The notes below the pieces were generated by a model that saw only the letters and a program-made list of their open reading frames with translations, was not told the DNA's origin and did no database searches. DNA of 64,000 nt from assembly GCF_022539505.1 (NCBI RefSeq), contig NC_061514.1, positions 37,663,769 through 37,727,768 of the forward strand. The letters are read 5' to 3'. The position numbers and the translations under genes are program-made. Below, in pieces: positions 59,201 through 64,000 of the stretch (its first letter is position 1; each line of letters begins with the position of its first letter). This stretch comes from Lolium rigidum (Eukaryota > Streptophyta > Magnoliopsida > Poales > Poaceae).

Positions 59201-59600
59201 AGTTCTCTCTTGATCTTTGTCTCCAGAAGGCTTCTTCATTATCCAGCACATGCAACAATTCCTGCTGAAGGAAAACTTTTCTACTTCTTTGGGAATGGGA
59301 CAAAGGCCCCATTTCTTCCAGATCTTCAAGCTCTTTCAGTTCAAAGGAAATATCCTTTTTCTTTTTAATATCAGCACCTCTTAAATTAGCACCCCATCCT
59401 TTCAAAGCTTTCTTGACATTTTTTAATTTCTTTACTAATCTGTCCAAGCTGTCTTTGGCAAACACCTGTTGATCCCAACATCTCTTGACTCTATCAAGGA
59501 AACTATCTTCTTTGAGCCATCTTTTTTCAAATCTGAAATCTTTGTTTTTTACCTTGATGTCAAGAGTGTCAAGAATCAAAGGATATGATGGGGTCACGAG
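56263..59600 (-). pseudogene. 5'-truncated L1-like LINE, ORF2
   Basis: On the minus strand the element starts near 59600 at the end of the endonuclease domain (PLILDTLDI) and ends in an A run (poly-T at 56263-56271 on the plus strand). It encodes the linker (NWLLHGDSNSAFFHRATNG), RT (HMEKNKAAGPDGFPIEFYQH, TAFIKGRFISDG, ILKIDFEKAYDKV, KGVRQGDPFAPFLFNMAANS, catalytic ILQYADDTIL) and the zf-RVT domain (CQFCEEQETINHLFFGCSAA). Frame changes or stops lie near 59150, 58557 (TAA) and 58480; the rest (58469-56541) is a single 642-codon frame, so decay is mild. It sits inside duplicate copy 2; copy 1 shows the site without the LINE, though about 30 bases were lost on insertion and no duplication is visible. 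Confidence 0.88.
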
Positions 59601-59941
59601 CATGATGACGACAATTAACCAGAAAGCTAACTAGCTAAGTACAGCACTAGTACTCCACTGTGGATGGATGCTGTCTATCTGGGAAATCTGCATTCTTCTC
59701 CGCTCAGTCTGTGAGATGATTCCGATCAGACGGAAACGAGTTAAGCGCATGCGGCGAGTGAAGTCGCCTATGGTTGTCGTCTAACACGCCTGTTCTTCCC
59801 ATGCATCCACGCCGAGACAGGGAGACAATGAGCCGTTTTAAGTTTCAGAGTCCTCACGAACTACCCTGCGTTTGACATGACGCTCCAACAGAACTTCTGC
59901 CAAGAAAATGTTCTCAGATTAGGCTAAGAATGAGCACCTAA

Positions 59942-60018
59942 GAGCATCTCCAGTCGCGTCTCCCAAACTGTCCCCCAAACCGCGCCGGATTGAGCGTTTG
60001 GGGACGTGTTTGATGCTC
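59942..60018. mobile_element. Tourist-like (PIF/Harbinger) MITE, 77 bp
   Basis: Ends GAGCATC and GATGCTC are inverted, flanked by TAA on both sides (59939-59941, 60019-60021), the 3-bp duplication of PIF/Harbinger elements. Copy 1 of the duplication has the empty site (GGCTAACATGCA near 33180). It may be a deletion derivative of a longer family. Confidence 0.65.
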
Positions 60019-61619
60019 TAAAACATGCAGATACAGTTAAAACACGCTCCACCGGCCTGTCCCTGATCTGCTCACGACGTGTGGCGACGGCCGGCTCATC
60101 TGCTCCACCTCTGAACCGGATCGGTCGATAAAAATATAACTGTGGCCGGTGTGTGGATTTCAACCTTGTTGGATAACATTTCAAAAACAAAAAAAACTTT
60201 GTTGGATATATGTTGGTATCTGACATACATGCTCCTCGTTGCATGTCCTGTTTTACTTGGCATGAGCACGTGTAACTATACCTGATCAACAGATCGTGTG
60301 TTGGGGTCTCGCTTGGAGTACGCGCATGAACTTCCAAAAAGATAGCAGTCCACCTGGCCGCCGCTCGCCGCCGGCCCGGCCGTGCAAGCAAACCCTACAG
60401 CTATTTAGATTTCTCGGCATGGATTCTAAACTGAGCAATTATGTATGCTAGTACTCCTATATGTACTCATACACCTCACTATAGTGCAAAAACGGTGATA
60501 GCATCCTACTTGTGATACCTTCTATGCTTAATTTGTACTACTACAAAAATAACATCATTTTCATCAATCACTTAACAGAAATATAAAGTTCAACTACAAG
60601 GAAGCGGCCGGAAGACGCCTATAAAAAAAAAGAGGAAGCTCTGGGGGGAAATGGAAAGTAAGTTGGTGTACAATACTGGAAAACCCCGCTGCGGGTGCTC
60701 TTCCTCCTACACTCACTATTGTGCAAAATCCTAACAACACATGACCAACGGAGTTTGTAGTAAGGAACTATTATAGGCCAAGCTCAAAACACACAATAAC
60801 ATACCACGAGAAGTTCATACGCAAGAGATAAACAAACCTAGCTATGGGTTTATCTATTTGCAGAGCAATTGTCCTATATGTTTTCCAGAAAAACACATTC
60901 AAAGTCGGCATACTCCATGGTATCGCCACCATAGTCGCGTTTTGATAGTAAGCTCTAAGCTCTAACTCATCTCTACTCGCAACAAATGTGTTTATTTGTT
61001 CACAAAATCATCTCACAACAAAACTTTTAACTCATACTACAAGAAATGTGTATATTTGTGATCTTATGTTCAATGTTTTCGGTGGATTCGACGCCATGCT
61101 AGGCTCTCTGCCAATGTGTTGCCTTTGCTCTAGTGAAGACCTTCAGCCTCCAACCGTTCTCACAAGGCATGCTCTACCAGACACATTATCTTTGTCACCC
61201 TTACATAACCGGGTTGTTTTTTACAGCGACGTTAACCACTCAGCATGGTCATGAGAATGGAGAACTGAAGTAGTGCGCAAAAATAGTCGTCTGCCATATA
61301 GTGATTAAGAGTGTGTCTTTAAGTTTGATCCCGTAAGAATCTAACTATAAATGAATCTACCCACCATGACCACCAAATAAGGTCTTGGACAAGCGGCGAC
61401 AAAAAAACATCGACCCAAAAGGAGCCTGGAACCCTCTTGTAATTAAGCCTTCTATAAAATGGAATCTATGAAAATAAACTTTTTCGGATAAAAAAAATGT
61501 GAAAAAGACATACAGTACCATGTTGAGTAGTACAAAGTTTAAGCACTTAACGGCTGAGAACCAACCTGTTGATGGATGGTTATAAGAGTAGTGGCAACCC
61601 AGCTCACCACAGTTTAAAC

Positions 61620-61776
61620 CATGGAAAAAAATAGCGCGCTATTTTGGCGTTAATAGCACGCCATAGCGTTTTTGGACATGCCACACTACATCATTTCGGC
61701 GCTATAGCGTGTTATAGCTAATAGCGTATTTTTCGGCCGACGCTATTTTATTATAGCGCGCTATTTTTTTTCCTTG
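61620..61776. mobile_element. hAT-type MITE, 157 bp
   Basis: Left end CATGGAAAAAAATAGCGCGC and right end, on the opposite strand, CAAGGAAAAAAAATAGCGCG, flanked by 8-bp GTTTAAAC on both sides (61612-61619, 61777-61784). The inside is rich in GCTAT/ATAGC words. The short size and lack of coding capacity make it a MITE. Confidence 0.8.
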
Positions 61777-62457
61777 GTTTAAACCTCAGATTTGATATGT
61801 TGGTCTCATAATAGACGGTCTATTATTCAGTGGGAGGCGATGTTGCCGTGGACAGTGAGACGCACGTGGTGACTTCATAAATATCAAAATCCGTCAAATC
61901 ATTTAGAAAAAAGCACTTAACAGCTGATGCAGCCACCGATCAAGGGCCAAGACAAGTTACAAGGCCACAGAGAGCGGCGATTTTAAAGGAGCCGGTAGGT
62001 CTAGGTGTCACATCTACCGTCCACTCTGTGCTTTGAGATTGGTGAGGCTTTTGACATTTGTCTAATATAAAACTAATAATTGAAACACAGTGAAACTTTT
62101 TTGAAACTAAAGTGATACATGGAAAATATTGTGAAACAGTTGACAAAAAGTGAAACTGATGACATCATTGCTAACGTCACTACGGTTTATTTCACAAAAA
62201 TATTAGTGTTTTAGTTATGTTTCAATTAAGTTTCAAATTTATTTCACAATTTTGTGAAAAAATGGTCAGCACATGGCTGACGTCATTGCTGACGTCACTT
62301 CGGTAGGTACCGGCGCCTGTAAAAACGAGTTTTCGCAAGGCCACATCAACGCCAGGAACACATGACAAACAACGGGTAATTTCAAGTAGAACTGGAATAA
62401 TTAATGAATCAATTAATCTCTATTTGCTCTCTCGTATGCACAATTTCTCCGCAGTAT

Positions 62458-62830
62458 CACTACTAGATATCCCCATATAGCCGAGGGTTGATTTACCGTC
62501 GGACATTTAAGTTTACCGTCGGTTATTACTATATCCGCCGGTGCACCGTCGGTAATCTCCCGTCGGCGTTGCTTGGTCGGCCATTGCTCTAATGGCTGAC
62601 GGTACCGTGGGCTATTATATTTGCTGACGGTATAAAGCCGAGGGTGAGCTGTCGATTATGTCTTGGTCAGGGGCCGTCTCACAATGGCTATAGCTGACTG
62701 TGTCCCCTCGATCAATTATGCATTTACTGATGGTTGTTTGCTCCCCTCGGAATTCACAATGGCCGATGGTCTAGCTGCCCATCAAATATAACTATAGACG
62801 AGAGGGTGCATGACACCGTCAATTATGGTA
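62458..62830 (+). mobile_element. CACTA transposon terminus with subterminal repeats
   Basis: Starts CACTACTAGATAT, the terminal CACTA sequence, followed by many CCGTCGG, GCCGAGGG and GGCTGACGG-type words in both orientations, the usual transposase-binding subterminal repeats. No opposite terminus is found before the window end, so the element either continues to the right or is truncated. The 3-bp duplication (TAT at 62455-62457) cannot be tested. Confidence 0.7.
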
Positions 62831-64000
62831 ATAACCAACATGCTCCAAGAACCTGGCAATATTTATAATAATTAACAGTGCCCATAGTGGTCCACAACTA
62901 CCATTTGTCGAAACAATTTGATGATCCAGCTGACAGTGTTTTGTCCCACATTAAGTCATTAGTGATCCACAAGGAAGGTAATAGACTACACGTTTGGACA
63001 TTAGGCTTTGTAATCTAGTAAAAAATAACGCACATCTTGCTACCACAAGATTATTTCGGAGTTTCATGAACGGCAAACAATGAAATATACTTTGCAATCT
63101 CAGACTGTATCTGTATCCCAAATGACAAGAGTCGCATGTGAATCACATTAAATCTTGTAGATCCATGGACGGAAAAAAAAGAACATAATGTTCTAACTAT
63201 TTTTTGCATGAAGACAATTGGTCCAAACACATCAAACGCAGATTCCAACTTGAGAACTTCGCTTGGTAGAATGTCCTTAAGTCTATTCTCTCATGCTCAT
63301 CACCGTAGATACCATTCTCATCACTGTGAGTACCTCCAGCATTGCTTCTCATTTCCTAAAAAATATTTACCAAGCTAGTTGTAAGAAAGATGGCACAGAA
63401 GGTATAAGGGCAAACAATGAAAACATTCTTAACTTGGTGGCAAGATAAGTCAGCAAGTCACACAATCATACGTAATCAAAATATACTGTTGTAACCAAGA
63501 CAGAAAATAGAAGTACTACCACTAACTTAGGTTTTGACAAATCGGCATACTTATATGAAACATCAGGCATATGCATTTGATTGTACCACGGTTGATAAGC
63601 CCTTTGTAAACAGAGAACACGGGATATTCACTGAATAGTTACAGATCAAATTTCAGTTTCAGCATCCAAGATGCATTGAGTGAATGGTTACATATGTGTT
63701 CGATTTGAGTATCACAAACAAAAGAAAATATTCAGCGAGAAGTACCTACAATAGTATCATCTGAATCTATCAAACAATTATATATCTGGCCTATTGGCCT
63801 AATTTGACAGAAGCTATCTACTGTACTGTATGATTTTAACCAGATCAAAAAGAACTACACCATTCGTGTACAGCACACAAGAAGATCAATCGATGCATTT
63901 AACCATTGATGATCGATCCATAATCAAGATAATTTACTAATGATGTGATGAAGATGGAGGAGGAGACCTCCTGTTATTACAGTAATAATCTAAAACAAAG
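62831..64000. other. Right end of the window; no firmly supported gene
   Basis: AT-rich DNA, possibly the inner part of the CACTA element. On the minus strand a possible exon begins after a TTTTTTAG acceptor near 63357 and reads MRSNAGGTHSDENGIYGDEH for about 50 residues to a stop near 63200, with unknown similarity. A second possible acceptor (TTGTAG) is near 63750. Neither is enough to call a gene. Confidence 0.25.

Larger units (their letters stand above)
59601..62457. repeat. Duplicate block, copy 2, second part
   Basis: Collinear with about 32850-34910 (SAUR 3' flank). Contains no supported gene. Includes a Tourist-like MITE (59942-60018) and a hAT MITE (61620-61776). The block ends exactly at a CACTA terminus. 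Confidence 0.7.

Noticed and set aside
1..64000. CRISPR arrays, bacterial operons, prophage, rRNA or tRNA genes
   Set aside because: No regularly spaced repeats, no tRNA or rRNA text and no bacterial gene organisation were seen; the window is plant nuclear DNA.

Overview
The window is plant nuclear DNA from a grass, most likely Pooideae (Triticeae such as wheat, barley or rye, or a relative such as ryegrass or oat). The evidence is a grass-type F-box/FBD gene family, a SAUR gene, MITEs of Stowaway, Tourist and hAT type, LTRs that I recognise from memory as BARE/Angela-like and Sabrina-like, and a Tat-lineage Gypsy element with an antisense gene. About three quarters of the sequence is transposable elements, many nested. 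Only three host loci are visible: the last exon of an F-box/LRR-FBD gene (1806-2090), a dead F-box/LRR copy (5390-6396), and one apparently intact SAUR gene (35230-35610, minus strand). I saw no bacterial operons, CRISPR arrays, rRNA or tRNA genes.

Layout. 1-7.7 kb: F-box remnants, a 360-bp Stowaway MITE and unassigned repeat-derived DNA. 7.7-13.8 kb: a minus-strand Copia element (3' LTR, pol, gag, leader) with many stops and frameshifts. 13.8-15.1 kb: an LTR of the same family in the opposite orientation, cut by a minus-strand Sabrina-like LTR (15060-16482), which is itself cut by a 12.9-kb Tat-lineage Gypsy element (16483-29394) with 560-bp LTRs. The right flank of the Gypsy element is not the rest of the Sabrina-like LTR but the middle of a Mutator (MuDR) transposase gene, so this element joins two unrelated flanks.

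31.4-36.4 kb: non-TE-rich DNA with the SAUR gene. Its 3' flank (about 32260-34910) is a diverged duplicate of about 55570-62457, so the two blocks record an old tandem duplication. 36.4-40.5 kb: a cluster of plus-strand LINE fragments, one carrying a 526-bp hAT element with an exact 8-bp target-site duplication. 40737-55352: a complete plus-strand Copia element (TSD ACAAC) whose 5' LTR holds a 2162-bp solo LTR (TSD GTGTA) and whose 3' LTR holds a 6059-bp young non-autonomous Gypsy-like element (TSD GTGAG). 55.4-62.5 kb: the second duplicate, invaded by a LINE, a 53-bp Stowaway, a 77-bp Tourist-like MITE and a 157-bp hAT MITE. 62458 to the right: a CACTA terminus.

The most unusual items are: (i) the Tat element with two RNase H domains and a spliced-looking antisense gene; (ii) the young non-autonomous element, which has gag-protease but no visible RT or integrase, a strongly acidic antisense ORF, a perfect 15-bp hairpin in its LTR leader and a series of small hairpins that reuse a GCCGAT/ATCGGC arm; (iii) several molecular empty sites that let insertion order be read directly from this one window. 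All functional statements rest on reading translations and motifs by eye; no database search was run.
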